This document shows positions 1 through 10,041 of a stretch of 42,990 nt of DNA, piece by piece. The stretch spans positions 1-42,990 of the forward strand of contig JASLBS010000127.1 in the NCBI GenBank assembly GCA_030146405.1. The letters are read 5' to 3'. The stretch comes from Arthrobacter sp. GTDB taxonomy: Bacteria > Actinomycetota > Actinomycetes > Actinomycetales > Micrococcaceae. Made by a program: the position numbers and the translations under genes. The notes below the pieces were generated by a model. That model saw only the letters and a program-made list of their open reading frames with translations. It was not told the origin of the DNA and ran no database searches. Every line of letters begins with the position of its first letter. Position 1 is the first letter of the stretch.

Positions 1-885
1 CCGGGCGATGATCTGCCCCACGATCCACACGAGGGCCAGCAGCTCCGCCCCGTACTGCAGGGCATCCGCGAGGAGCTGCTGGGGGATGTACCGCTTCTGG
101 AAGTCGAGGCGCCGCTTCTCGTCGGCGTTCCGCAGGGTCGACCGCAGGTCCATGAGGTACCGGACGATCCCGTAGAGGCGCATCTCGGCGATGTGCTGCG
201 GCTTCATCAGGTTGTTCTCGATCATGCGCCGCTGCCTGCGTGAGTCCACCTGCGTGTTCCAGTGCGCCATCTGCTCACGTGAGAGCCGGAACTGGAGGTA
301 GACGCTGGGGATGATCGCGACGAGCACGATCAGCGCGATCCACCAGCTGACGAGGAGGAGCGCCCCGATCGCGAGGACCACGGAGGCCAGCTGCGTGAAG
401 ATGGCGGCGATGCGGTCGAGGACCCTCGCGTAGGAGTCGGAGAAGCGGCGGGCCCGGTCGTACAGGTCCACCGTCTCCTTGTCGTCGTACCGCCAGAACT
501 CCAGCGCCAGGAACCGCTCGTACATGCGGTCGCCGACGATCGCACCGACCCGGAAGCTGAGGACCTGCTGGATGTAGCGGTCCACACTGGTGAAGCCGCC
601 CCAGAGCAGGCCCAGGACGGCCGTGATGATCACGTACGTGATGGCGGAGCGGCCGGCGGCGGGATCACCCGCATACGCGGCGGCGAGCGCCGTCGTCGTC
701 AGCGCGGCGAAATAGGTGGTGACGAGCGGCAGGACCGCGGAGATCAGCGAGCCGGCGACCTTCATGGCGACGGCGCCCGGCGAGGCTTTCGCACTGACCA
801 CCAGGACCTGCCCTACGGCGCGGGCGTAGGGGCCCAGGCGGAGCTTGCGGCGGGCGGTCGCTTCGGGCTGCGGGAGACCACTCAT
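1..885 (-). CDS. ABC exporter, membrane domain (partial, C-terminus beyond left edge)
   Basis: An uninterrupted frame of 295 codons runs from the ATG at 885 to the window edge. The protein starts MSGLPQPEAT and is rich in hydrophobic segments, with helices around residues 40-70, 82-100 and 160-195 and another near the truncated end. Between them lie charged cytoplasmic stretches typical of a type-1 ABC exporter half-transporter, for example the region with FWRYDDKETVDLYDRARRF and MRLYGIVRYLMDLR. The nucleotide-binding domain would follow beyond the edge. A GGAGG lies about 10 nt before the ATG. The gene is 42 nt downstream of guaB on the same strand and could be cotranscribed. The substrate cannot be read from this part. 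The class call is firm; the finer family is not. Confidence 0.8.
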   Translation of the reverse strand, partial: MSGLPQPEATARRKLRLGPYARAVGQVLVVSAKASPGAVAMKVAGSLISAVLPLVTTYFAALTTTALAAAYAGDPAAGRSAITYVIITAVLGLLWGGFTSVDRYIQQVLSFRVGAIVGDRMYERFLALEFWRYDDKETVDLYDRARRFSDSYARVLDRIAAIFTQLASVVLAIGALLLVSWWIALIVLVAIIPSVYLQFRLSREQMAHWNTQVDSRRQRRMIENNLMKPQHIAEMRLYGIVRYLMDLRSTLRNADEKRRLDFQKRYIPQQLLADALQYGAELLALVWIVGQIIAR

Positions 886-927
886 GCGCCAGGAACCCTC
901 CGGCGGAGAGTCGCTGCGCGGGCCGGC

Positions 928-2454
928 CTACTTGGAGCCGTAGTTGGGTGCCTCGACCGTCATCTGGATGTCGTGCGGGTGGGATTCCTTGAGGCCGGCA
1001 GCGGTGATGCGGACGAACTTCCCCTTGGCCTTGAGCTCGGGGATGGTGCGCGCACCGGTGTAGAACATCGTCTGGCGCAGGCCGCCGACCAGCTGGTACG
1101 CCACCGAGGCGAGGGGCCCGCGGTAGGCCACGCGGCCCTCGATCCCCTCGGGGATCAGCTTGTCGTCACCCGTGACGTCCGCCTGGAAGTAGCGGTCCTT
1201 CGAGTACGAGGTGTTCTTGCCGCGCGTCTGCATGGCGCCGAGGGAGCCCATACCGCGGTAGGTCTTGAACTGCTTGCCGTTGACGAAGATCAGCTCGCCC
1301 GGTGCTTCGGCTGACCCCGCCAGGAGCGAGCCGAGCATCACGGTGTCGGCGCCGGCGACGAGCGCCTTGCCGATGTCCCCCGAGTACTGGAGACCGCCGT
1401 CGGCGATCACCGGCACGCCCGCCGGGATGGCTGCCTTCGCCGACTCGTAGATGGCGGTGACCTGCGGGACGCCCACACCCGCGACCACGCGGGTGGTGCA
1501 GATGGAGCCCGGTCCCACACCCACCTTGATGCCGTCCGCACCGGCGTCGATCAGGGCCTGCGCACCCTCGCGGGTGGCGGCCTGGCCACCGATGATGTCC
1601 ACGTGGGCCAGGGACTTCTCGGCCTTGAGGCGTGCGATCATCTCGAGGACGCCGGCGCTGTGGCCGTTGGCAGTGTCCACGAAGAGGGCGTCGACTCCTG
1701 CGTCCACGAGCGTCATGGCACGCTCCCAGCCGTCGCCGAAGAAGCCGATCGCAGCTCCCACACGGAGACGGCCGTCGTCGTCCTTCGTGGAGAGCGGGTA
1801 CTGCTCGGCCTTGATGAAGTCCTTGACGGTGATGAGCCCGCGCAGTACCCCCTCGTCATCGACGAGAGGGAGCTTCTCGATCTTGTTGGCCGCGAGGAGG
1901 TTGATCGCGTCGTCGCCGCTGATGCCCACGTGCCCGGTGACCAGCGGCATCTTCGTCATGACGTCGTGGACCCGTGTGGTCGGGAAGTCCCGCTCGAGGA
2001 CGAAGCGGGTGTCGCGGTTCGTGACGATGCCGAGGAGGTGACCGGCGTCGTCGACCACGGGCAGTCCGGACACCCGGTAGTGGCCGCAGAGCTCGTCGAG
2101 TTCCTGCAGCGTGGCATCGGGGCCGATGGTCAGCGGATTGGTGATCATGCCGGATTCGCTGCGCTTCACGCGGTCCACCTGATCCGCCTGGTCCTGGACG
2201 GACAGGTTGCGGTGGATGACGCCGAGGCCGCCCTGCCGCGCCATGGCCACGGCCATGCGCGATTCGGTGACGGTGTCCATGGCGGAGGAGAGCAGGGGGG
2301 TCTTCACCGTGATGCGCTTGGAGATGCGCGAGGACGTGTCCGCCTCCGAGGGGATCACATCCGTGTGGCCGGGGAGCAGGAGCACGTCGTCGTACGTCAG
2401 GCCGATGAATCCGAAGGGGTCGTGGGTCTCGTTCTGGCCGGACTGCTCGCTCAC
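928..2454 (-). CDS. guaB: Inosine-5'-monophosphate dehydrogenase
   Basis: A 508-residue cytoplasmic enzyme that oxidises IMP to XMP with NAD+, the committed step of GMP synthesis. The (beta/alpha)8 fold is interrupted by a CBS pair at about residues 105-225. The catalytic loop GPGSICTTR places the nucleophile at Cys319. VDTANGH and GADTVMLGS are the usual IMP-binding segments. The frame is open further upstream, but I chose the GTG at 2454 (MSEQSGQNET) because AAAGAGG sits 7 nt before it and 508 residues fits the family; the upstream extension does not look like protein. The gene precedes the ABC exporter by 42 nt. Actinobacteria often carry a second IMPDH-like gene (guaB3), but this one has the CBS pair and full catalytic loop of the true enzyme. 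Confidence 0.96.
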   Translation of the reverse strand: MSEQSGQNETHDPFGFIGLTYDDVLLLPGHTDVIPSEADTSSRISKRITVKTPLLSSAMDTVTESRMAVAMARQGGLGVIHRNLSVQDQADQVDRVKRSESGMITNPLTIGPDATLQELDELCGHYRVSGLPVVDDAGHLLGIVTNRDTRFVLERDFPTTRVHDVMTKMPLVTGHVGISGDDAINLLAANKIEKLPLVDDEGVLRGLITVKDFIKAEQYPLSTKDDDGRLRVGAAIGFFGDGWERAMTLVDAGVDALFVDTANGHSAGVLEMIARLKAEKSLAHVDIIGGQAATREGAQALIDAGADGIKVGVGPGSICTTRVVAGVGVPQVTAIYESAKAAIPAGVPVIADGGLQYSGDIGKALVAGADTVMLGSLLAGSAEAPGELIFVNGKQFKTYRGMGSLGAMQTRGKNTSYSKDRYFQADVTGDDKLIPEGIEGRVAYRGPLASVAYQLVGGLRQTMFYTGARTIPELKAKGKFVRITAAGLKESHPHDIQMTVEAPNYGSK

Positions 2455-2569
2455 TGATGCGCCTCTTTCGGTAAGACCGGGTGGGGGTAAGGGGCCTTCG
2501 ACGGCGTGCGTCGGCGGGCCTTTCCAGTCTAGAACGGATCCCGGGAGCACCCTATTCCGGTGCTGGTGC

Positions 2570-4624
2570 TCACCAGCCGAGCAGGGCCCGGAACCGCTCC
2601 TCGAAGACGGGGGCCGTGGTCTCGACGTAGGTCCTGGTGAGATGGTCGTGGTCCAGGTACACGCGGACGTTGCCGATCACGCCGTGGCAGGACCCATCAG
2701 CACACACGAGATCCGTCATGTCGAGGTGCTCCACTCCCACGGTGCGGGCGGCGATCGGCCCGACCGGCGACACCGGCGCCAGCACCTCGTCCGCCGGGAC
2801 GTCGCACACGCCGGGATCGGACGCGTGCCGATCGGTGCACTCGGCCATATTGTCCTCGAACCGGGGGGTGTCACGCAGTGCGACCACCGGGATCCCGGTG
2901 TCGAGGAGAGGCTCGAGCCCCTCCTCGAAGCCCTCCGGCACCGTCTCGTCCGGAGAGCTCCACCCGGTCCTCGATCCCAGGGTGAGCACGGCATCCGGCC
3001 CGAGGTCCAGGGCGAAGTCCCGTGAGGCCTCGTTGAACACCCGGCACTCCGGGTCGACCGTTGCCGGCGGGTCCACGAACCTGCAGTTGGGCAGGTGCAC
3101 CGAGACCGCGAGCCAGTTGTTGGCCCGCGCCATCTCACCCACGGCCGTCATCCACATCTGGGAGTGCGAATCGCCGAGCACCAGGACGGTCTTCTCCGCC
3201 GTCGCCTCGTCGCCGGTCTGCACACAGGACTCCAGGGTGGGATCGACCGGCATCAGGGCCTCGGAGCACGGGCCGCCGACGGAAGCCCACTCCGCGCCGA
3301 GACCACTCCCCAGGGGCGTGACCACGGCGTCCTCCGAGCCCTCGAACCGGAAATCCGGGAGGAGTGCCGCCGCCCCCGGATTGTCGGCCCGCGTCTGCTG
3401 CTGCGCAGCCTCCTCCAGTGCCTGGACGCGGTGCTCCCACATGGACAGCGGTGCGACCACGAGGGCCAGCGCCACCGCCACGATCAGGGAGGTACGGCGC
3501 CGCTGCACGGAAGGCCACCGCCAGGAACGTACCGGTTCCTCGACGAAGCGCGTGGTGACCACGGCCAGGACCAGGGAGGCGGCGATGATGACGGCGCCGT
3601 CCACCGGACCCGCCGCCCCCTTGTCCGCCACGATCAACCAGATGACGAGGATGGGCCAGTGCCACAGGTACAGGGCGTACGAGGCCCCGCCGAGCCGCAC
3701 CAGGATGTTCGACGATAGCCAGCGGTCCACCCCGAATCGTCCTTCGGTCCGGCCCGCGACGATCACCGCCGCCGCGGCGAGGGTGGGCCAGAGCGCGATG
3801 TAGCCCGGGAACTGCTGCTGGACCTGGAGGACGATGCCGCCGCTGAGCATCAGGAGCGCTCCGACCCAGCCGAGGACCACCCGGATCCGCGACGGGAGCA
3901 CCACGTACGGCAGGACGAGTGCCACCAGGGAGCCGAGCGCGAACTCCCACAGACGGGCCCTGGTGTCGAAGTACGCGGCGGCCTGATCGGTACCCGTCTG
4001 CCAGACGGAGAACACGAGCGAGACGGCGAGGACCGCCCCGAAGAGCGCGATCAGCAGCGGGCGGGCACGTACGCGCGTGAGTGCCACCACCATCGCGCAC
4101 GCCCCGAAGAGCAGCGGCCAGAGGAGGAACACCTGCCCCTGGACGGAGAGCGACCAGAAGTGCTGCAGCGGGCTCGCGGCACTGCTGTCCAGCGCGTAGT
4201 AGTCCACGGCGTGGCCCGCCAGTTCCCAGTTCTGGCGGTAGGTCAGCGATGCCCACGTCTGGTCGAACACGGCCTACCATCGGGAGCTCGGGACGAACAC
4301 CGCCGTCGCGAGGAGGACGGCCAGCAGCACCACCACGGCGGCGGGCAGGAGACGCTTCAGCAGACCGAGCCAGTACGCTGCCAGGGCCAGCGGCTCTCCC
4401 GCCTCGAGGCGCCGGGTGAAGGTGCTGGTGAGGAGGAAGGCCGAGACGAGCAGGAAGACGTCCACGCCCCCGGACACGCGGTCGAACCACACGTGATAGA
4501 CCACCACCATGACCACCGCGAGCGCTCGCAGGCCCTGCACCTCCGGCCGGAACCTGCGTTCGTCCATGCTCGCCGAACGCTTCCCGGCAGAGGTGGGAGG
4601 TGGGAACTGCAGGACGGACACCAC
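2570..4624 (-). pseudogene. Acyltransferase-3 / SGNH-domain O-acetyltransferase split by an amber codon
   Basis: This reads as one OafA/YrhL-type protein of about 683 residues that modifies cell-surface glycans. The first 116 codons start at GTG 4624 with AGGAGG 6 nt upstream, then carry RFRPEVQGLRALAV and membrane helices. They end in SSRW followed by TAG (4276-4274). In the same frame, one Ala codon and a GTG (4270) later, comes TWASLTYRQNWEL, the QHFWSLSVQGQ motif, further membrane helices and a C-terminal periplasmic SGNH domain (VLGDSHSQMW near the middle; DHDHLT near the end, with the DxxH dyad). Everything on both sides is intact, so a single base change (CAG or GAG to TAG) explains the break. 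Reinitiation at GTG 4270 is possible but has no Shine-Dalgarno sequence. It is a recent pseudogene, a sequencing error or a suppressed stop. Confidence 0.82.
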
Positions 4625-4873
4625 GCTGTTCCTCCTCGGAAGTCGGGACCCGATGGGCACGCAGGCACCCATTTTACCGTTCCGCTGCGACGCCTGCCGG
4701 GCCGTGCACACCGGCCGGAACCTCGGGTAGGCGCTGAACCACGTACCCTTGAAGAAGTACGTCCTCGCGTAACCGGGGACAGCAAGACCGCAATTACCGG
4801 GGTGCCGGCCTCCACGACGGACGTCTGACGGCCTCTCCCCCGTGTCACTCCACCAATGAGAGAAACCTAATCT

Positions 4874-6562
4874 GTGAATAAAAGACCTGCCGCACTGACA
4901 GCACCACGGGAACTGGCCAAGGGAGCCATGCGCATCGTCGCTCTCGGTGGGATCGGTGAGATCGGCAGAAACATGACGGTCTTCGAGATCGACGGCAAGC
5001 TGCTGATCGTGGACTGCGGTGTCCTCTTCCCCGAGGAGCACCAGCCCGGGATCAACGTGATCCTCCCCGACTTCTCCTACATCCGGGACCGGCTCGACGA
5101 CGTCGTTGCCGTCGTCCTCACGCACGGTCATGAGGACCACATCGGTGGCGTCCCCTATCTCCTCAAGGAGCGCGCGGACATCCCCCTGATCGGTTCGCGG
5201 CTCACGCTCGCCTTCATCGAGGCGAAGCTCAAGGAGCACCGCATCACCCCGAAGACGGTCCAGGTCAAGGAGGGCGACCGCCGCACCCTGGCAGGCTTCG
5301 ATCTCGAGTTCGTCGCCGTGAACCACTCCATCCCCGACAGCCTCGCCGTCGCCATCCGCACCGCGGCCGGCATGGTGTTGCACACCGGTGACTTCAAGAT
5401 GGACCAGTTCCCACTGGACCGCCGCATCACGGACCTCTCGGCCTTCGCGCGCCTCGGCGCCGAAGGGGTGGACTTGTTCCTCACGGACTCCACGAACGCC
5501 GACGTCCCGGGCTTCACGACGTCGGAGAAGGACCTCGCGCCGGCCATCGACGCCGTCTTCCGCACCGCTCCGCGCCGCATCATCGTGTCCAGCTTCGCGA
5601 GCCACATCCACCGCATCCAGCAGATCATCGACACCGCGCACCGCCACCGCCGCAAGGTGGCCTTCGTGGGCCGTTCGATGGTCCGCAACATGACGATCGC
5701 CGCGGACCTCGGGTACCTGAACATCCCGCAGGGCCTGCTCGTGGACTTCAAGAAGCTCGAGCGCAGCGATGACCACAAGGTCGTGCTGATCTGCACCGGC
5801 TCCCAGGGTGAGCCGATGGCGGCCCTCTCGCGCATGGCCAACAAGGACCACGCCATCCGTATCAGTGAGGGTGACACGGTCCTGCTGGCGAGCTCGCTCA
5901 TCCCGGGCAACGAGAACGCCATCTACGGCATCATCAACGCACTCACCGAGATCGGTGCCAACGTGGTCCACAAGGGCAACGCCAAGGTGCACGTCTCCGG
6001 TCACGCGAGCGCCGGCGAGCTGGCATACTGCTACAACATCGTCAAGCCCCGCAACGTCATGCCCGTGCACGGCGAGTGGCGCCACCTGCGCGCCAACTCG
6101 GAGATCGCCGTCGCCACGGGCGTCGATCCCCGTAACGTCCTGATCGCCCAGGACGGCGTGACCGTGGACCTCGTCCGCGGACGCGCGACCCTCTCGGGCA
6201 AGGTGGACGCCGGGCTCGTCTTCGTCGACGGCGACAGCGTGGGTGGCATCACCGAGGAGGACCTCGTGGAGCGCCGCCGCCTGGCCGAGGAGGGCGTGGT
6301 CACGGTCCTCGCGATCATCGACCCCGACAACGGCACCATGGTGGAGGCTCCCGAGTTCTTCACGAAGGGCTTCTCCTGCTCGGACGCGGACCTCGACAAG
6401 GCCGGTGCCGCCGTCGAGAAGGCGCTCCGCGATGCCGGGTCGAACCGCCAGGGTGGCCGTAAGCAGGACCCGGAGGAGATCATCGAGCGGGCGACGGCGA
6501 ACTGGATGCGCCGGTTCTACAACCGCACCCCCGTGGTCACCGCGATCGTGGTCGACGCCTGA
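4874..6562 (+). CDS. rnj: Ribonuclease J
   Basis: A 562-residue metallo-beta-lactamase/beta-CASP ribonuclease that combines 5'-3' exonuclease and endonuclease activity in mRNA decay and rRNA maturation. The zinc motif HGHEDHIGG gives His84, His86, Asp88 and His89. Further ligands lie in NHSIPD and TGDFKMD. The beta-CASP domain (about 205-370) includes SSFASHIHR and CTGSQGEPMAALSRM. The RNase J C-terminal region follows, with HVSGHAS and PVHGEWRH. The GTG at 4874 (MNKRPAALTA) was kept; there is no good Shine-Dalgarno sequence there or before the internal ATG at residue 19 (MRIVALGG), so the start is uncertain by about 18 residues. The gene diverges from the acyltransferase gene and is followed by a strong hairpin terminator. 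Confidence 0.95.
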   Translation: MNKRPAALTAPRELAKGAMRIVALGGIGEIGRNMTVFEIDGKLLIVDCGVLFPEEHQPGINVILPDFSYIRDRLDDVVAVVLTHGHEDHIGGVPYLLKERADIPLIGSRLTLAFIEAKLKEHRITPKTVQVKEGDRRTLAGFDLEFVAVNHSIPDSLAVAIRTAAGMVLHTGDFKMDQFPLDRRITDLSAFARLGAEGVDLFLTDSTNADVPGFTTSEKDLAPAIDAVFRTAPRRIIVSSFASHIHRIQQIIDTAHRHRRKVAFVGRSMVRNMTIAADLGYLNIPQGLLVDFKKLERSDDHKVVLICTGSQGEPMAALSRMANKDHAIRISEGDTVLLASSLIPGNENAIYGIINALTEIGANVVHKGNAKVHVSGHASAGELAYCYNIVKPRNVMPVHGEWRHLRANSEIAVATGVDPRNVLIAQDGVTVDLVRGRATLSGKVDAGLVFVDGDSVGGITEEDLVERRRLAEEGVVTVLAIIDPDNGTMVEAPEFFTKGFSCSDADLDKAGAAVEKALRDAGSNRQGGRKQDPEEIIERATANWMRRFYNRTPVVTAIVVDA

Positions 6563-6583
6563 TCTCCAGCACGTCCGCACGCG

Positions 6584-6614
6584 GCCCCGGTACTCCCTCC
6601 AGGAGTGCCGGGGC
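6584..6614 (+). terminator. Rho-independent-like terminator of rnj
   Basis: The arms GCCCCGGTACTCC and GGAGTGCCGGGGC form a 13-bp stem with one G.U pair around a 5-nt loop. The stem lies 22 nt after the rnj stop and is followed by TTCTGCGTT, a short T-rich tail. Confidence 0.8.
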
Positions 6615-6683
6615 TTCTGCGTTCCCCCACCCGCTCCACCGACTCGCTTTCCGTTCCGGTGGGCCGGGGATGCGCAAGCGGAG

Positions 6684-6723
6684 ACGACAGCACCCCGGCT
6701 CCGAGGAACCGGGGTGCTGTCGT
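6684..6723. terminator. Bidirectional hairpin between convergent rnj and groL
   Basis: A perfect 15-bp inverted repeat (ACGACAGCACCCCGG and its complement) with a 10-nt loop. It lies 32 nt past the groL stop and downstream of the rnj terminator, so it probably ends groL transcripts and blocks read-through from rnj. It lacks a long U-run. Confidence 0.75.
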
Positions 6724-6755
6724 GCTCTTGCTCGGGCTGTGGACCCGGGCTTCTC

Positions 6756-8369
<1,614 letters not shown>

Positions 8370-8401
8370 TGTTGATTCCTTTCAGGCTGATGCAGCGAGA
8401 A

Positions 8402-8429
8402 AAACCCCGGCCGTTGCGGGCCGGGGTTT
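8402..8429 (-). terminator. Hairpin with U-run between groES and groL
   Basis: An 11-bp perfect stem (AAACCCCGGCC/GGCCGGGGTTT) with a 6-nt loop in the 72-nt groES-groL spacer. Read on the transcribed strand it ends in five T residues, the form of an intrinsic terminator. It probably attenuates transcription or defines the 3' end of a short groES mRNA, with the remainder reading through into groL. Confidence 0.75.
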
Positions 8430-8441
8430 CTCAAACGGTTA

Positions 8442-8738
8442 CTACTTGACGACCACTGCGAGGACGTCGCGGGCGGAGAGCACCAGGTACTCCGTGCCAC
8501 CGTGCTTGACCTCGGTTCCGCCGTACTTCGAGTAGATGACGATGTCGCCCTCGGCGACGTCGACGGGGACGCGGTTGCCGTTGTCGTCGACACGACCCGG
8601 TCCGACTGCTACGACTTCGCCCTCCTGGGGCTTTTCCTTGGCAGTGTCCGGGATGACGAGGCCGGAAGCAGTGGTCTGCTCGGCTTCGAGGGGGCGGACG
8701 ACAATGCGATCCTCAAGGGGCTTGATAGAGACCGACAT
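8442..8738 (-). CDS. groES: 10-kDa co-chaperonin GroES
   Basis: A 98-residue co-chaperonin that caps the GroEL ring. It begins MSVSIKPLEDRIVV, carries the mobile loop EAEQTTASGLVIP at about residues 17-30 and ends with EYLVLSARDVLAVV, all family hallmarks. The frame is open 9 codons further upstream, but the ATG at 8738 is supported by AAAGGAG six nt upstream and by the standard length. It is first in the operon with groL. Confidence 0.97.
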   Translation of the reverse strand: MSVSIKPLEDRIVVRPLEAEQTTASGLVIPDTAKEKPQEGEVVAVGPGRVDDNGNRVPVDVAEGDIVIYSKYGGTEVKHGGTEYLVLSARDVLAVVVK

Positions 8739-8831
8739 ACGGCTCTCCTTTGCGTTCGATATCAATGGAATGAAGGCCGTCGGGCTGGGCGTGAACCGTC
8801 GTCGCGGTGCCGGTGAACGCTTCCCTCAGGG

Positions 8832-8858
8832 TTGGCACCCGCGCGGAGCGAGTGCCAA
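8832..8858. promoter_or_regulatory. CIRCE operator 2 (HrcA site)
   Basis: TTGGCACCC-N9-GAGTGCCAA is a second, more degenerate CIRCE with the same 9-nt spacing. It starts just downstream of the groESL -10 box, around and after the likely transcription start. Two sites 46 nt apart would let HrcA block initiation at two points. Confidence 0.85.
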
Positions 8859-8863
8859 GTCCG

Positions 8864-8892
8864 ACTGTATGCAACGGTTAGCACTCGGTCAA
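8864..8892 (-). promoter_or_regulatory. groESL sigma70-type promoter
   Basis: On the minus strand TTGACC (-35) and TACAGT (-10) are separated by exactly 17 nt, about 125 nt before the groES start. One arm and part of the centre of the upstream CIRCE lie between and over these elements, so HrcA binding would occlude polymerase. Confidence 0.8.
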
Positions 8893-8904
8893 GACGAGTG
8901 CCAG
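8878..8904. promoter_or_regulatory. CIRCE operator 1 (HrcA site)
   Basis: TTAGCACTC-N9-GAGTGCCAG matches the CIRCE consensus TTAGCACTC-N9-GAGTGCTAA at all but two positions and overlaps the groESL -35 box. CIRCE is the binding site of the heat-shock repressor HrcA, whose gene is not in the window. Confidence 0.92.
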
Positions 8905-8964
8905 CCGGCGATGCCCTTGATCAGGCTCCGATGACACTCCGAGACCTATTACGTCATGGTTCGT

Positions 8965-8994
8965 TTGCGTAATTCACCCTTCGCGCCCTACGGT
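8965..8994 (+). promoter_or_regulatory. Promoter of the siderophore-uptake operon
   Basis: TTGCGT and TACGGT are 18 nt apart on the plus strand, 66 nt before the binding-protein ATG. The -35 box overlaps the right arm of a separate inverted repeat, ATTACG-N14-CGTAAT (8948-8973), of unknown meaning. Confidence 0.6.
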
Positions 8995-8996
8995 TC

Positions 8997-9015
8997 AGAG
9001 GTAAGGCTTCCCTTA
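8997..9015. promoter_or_regulatory. Iron box (IdeR/DmdR-type operator)
   Basis: The 19-mer AGAGGTAAGGCTTCCCTTA matches 13 of 19 positions of the actinobacterial iron box TTAGGTTAGGCTAACCTAA. It contains the palindrome GTAAGG-CTTC-CCTTAC. It begins 3 nt after the -10 box, the expected place for Fe2+-dependent repression of a siderophore importer. Confidence 0.75.
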
Positions 9016-9059
9016 CTCGTCTCGTTCCCGGCCGCCAGGCCCCCACCACCGGAGATCCC

Positions 9060-10004
9060 ATGGCACATCCGCGCCTCGCCGTCCTTTCCGTCACCGCTGC
9101 GGTCACGCTCGCCCTCACCGCGTGCGGTGGCTCGTCGGAAGCCTCCGACGAGCCCGCCGGAGCGTCCACCGTCTCCGTCGAGCACGCACAGGGGACCACC
9201 GACGTGCCCCTGAACCCCGAGACGGTCTTCACCTTCGACCTCGGCGCACTCGACACGCTCGATGCCCTCGGCATCCGCGCCGCCGGCGTCCCGCAGGGCG
9301 GCCTGCCGGCCCAGCTCTCGGACTACGAGGGCGACGACACCACGAACATCGGCTCCATGTTCGAGCCCGACTTCGAGACGATCGCCGCCGCGGAACCGGA
9401 CCTGATCATCATCTCCGGACGCTCCGCCGACTCCTACGAGGAACTGTCCGACCTCGCCCCCACCATCGACCTCAGCGTCGACGCCGCCGACCCCCTTGCC
9501 GGCTTCACCACCGTCACCGAGTCGCTCGGGACGATCTTCGGCGTCGAGGACGCCGTGGCCGAGCGGCTCTCGGCCCTGGACACGGAGATCAGCGCGACCA
9601 GGGAAGCCGCGGCGACCGCCGGCAACGGACTGATCGTCATGACCAGCGGCGGCGAGGTGACCGCCTACGGTGCCAACTCCCGCTTCGGCCTCATCCACGA
9701 CGTCCTCGGTGTGGAACCCGCCACGGACGTGAAGATGGACGGACGCCACGGTGAGGCGATCTCCTTCGAGTACATCGCCGAGGCCGATCCCGCCCACCTG
9801 TTCGTGATCGACCGGGACGCAGCCGTCGGGGAGGCCGGAGCCGCCGCAGCGGCGGTGCTGGACAACGATCTCGTCAATGGCACGGACGCCGCCCGCAACG
9901 GGGCCATCACCTACCTCGACTCGGCGAGCTGGTACCTGATCGGCTACGGACTGAACAACCTCGATGCCATGGTCGCCACCGTCAACCAGGCTGTCTCGGC
10001 CTGA
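9060..10004 (+). CDS. Iron-siderophore ABC transporter binding lipoprotein (YclQ/FatB-like)
   Basis: A 314-residue extracellular lipoprotein that captures ferric siderophore. The signal peptide ends in LALTAC with lipid-bearing Cys22, followed by a Gly/Ser-rich linker. The rest is a helical-backbone periplasmic-binding fold with a lobe around FDLGALDTLDALGI and a second around VTAYGANSRFGLIHDVLG. The latter stretch is characteristic of the YclQ/FatB/CeuE group that binds catecholate or petrobactin-type siderophores; the exact ligand is inferred. GGAG lies 6 nt before the ATG. It is the first gene of a four-gene operon behind an iron box. Confidence 0.88.
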   Translation: MAHPRLAVLSVTAAVTLALTACGGSSEASDEPAGASTVSVEHAQGTTDVPLNPETVFTFDLGALDTLDALGIRAAGVPQGGLPAQLSDYEGDDTTNIGSMFEPDFETIAAAEPDLIIISGRSADSYEELSDLAPTIDLSVDAADPLAGFTTVTESLGTIFGVEDAVAERLSALDTEISATREAAATAGNGLIVMTSGGEVTAYGANSRFGLIHDVLGVEPATDVKMDGRHGEAISFEYIAEADPAHLFVIDRDAAVGEAGAAAAAVLDNDLVNGTDAARNGAITYLDSASWYLIGYGLNNLDAMVATVNQAVSA

Positions 10005-10041
10005 TCCGACCCGCCGCCGACGGGCGGCAGGCGATTTCCTG

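Noticed and set aside
2455..2550. Upstream ATG giving a 540-residue IMP dehydrogenase
   Set aside because: The extra 32 residues are not like any IMPDH N-terminus, and a good ribosome-binding site precedes the GTG at 2454.
4274..6580. A 768-codon open frame on the minus strand opposite rnj
   Set aside because: It is the antisense shadow of the RNase J gene in GC-rich DNA; the product is low-complexity. Only its last 117 codons, beyond the rnj gene, are real coding sequence (acyltransferase N-terminus).
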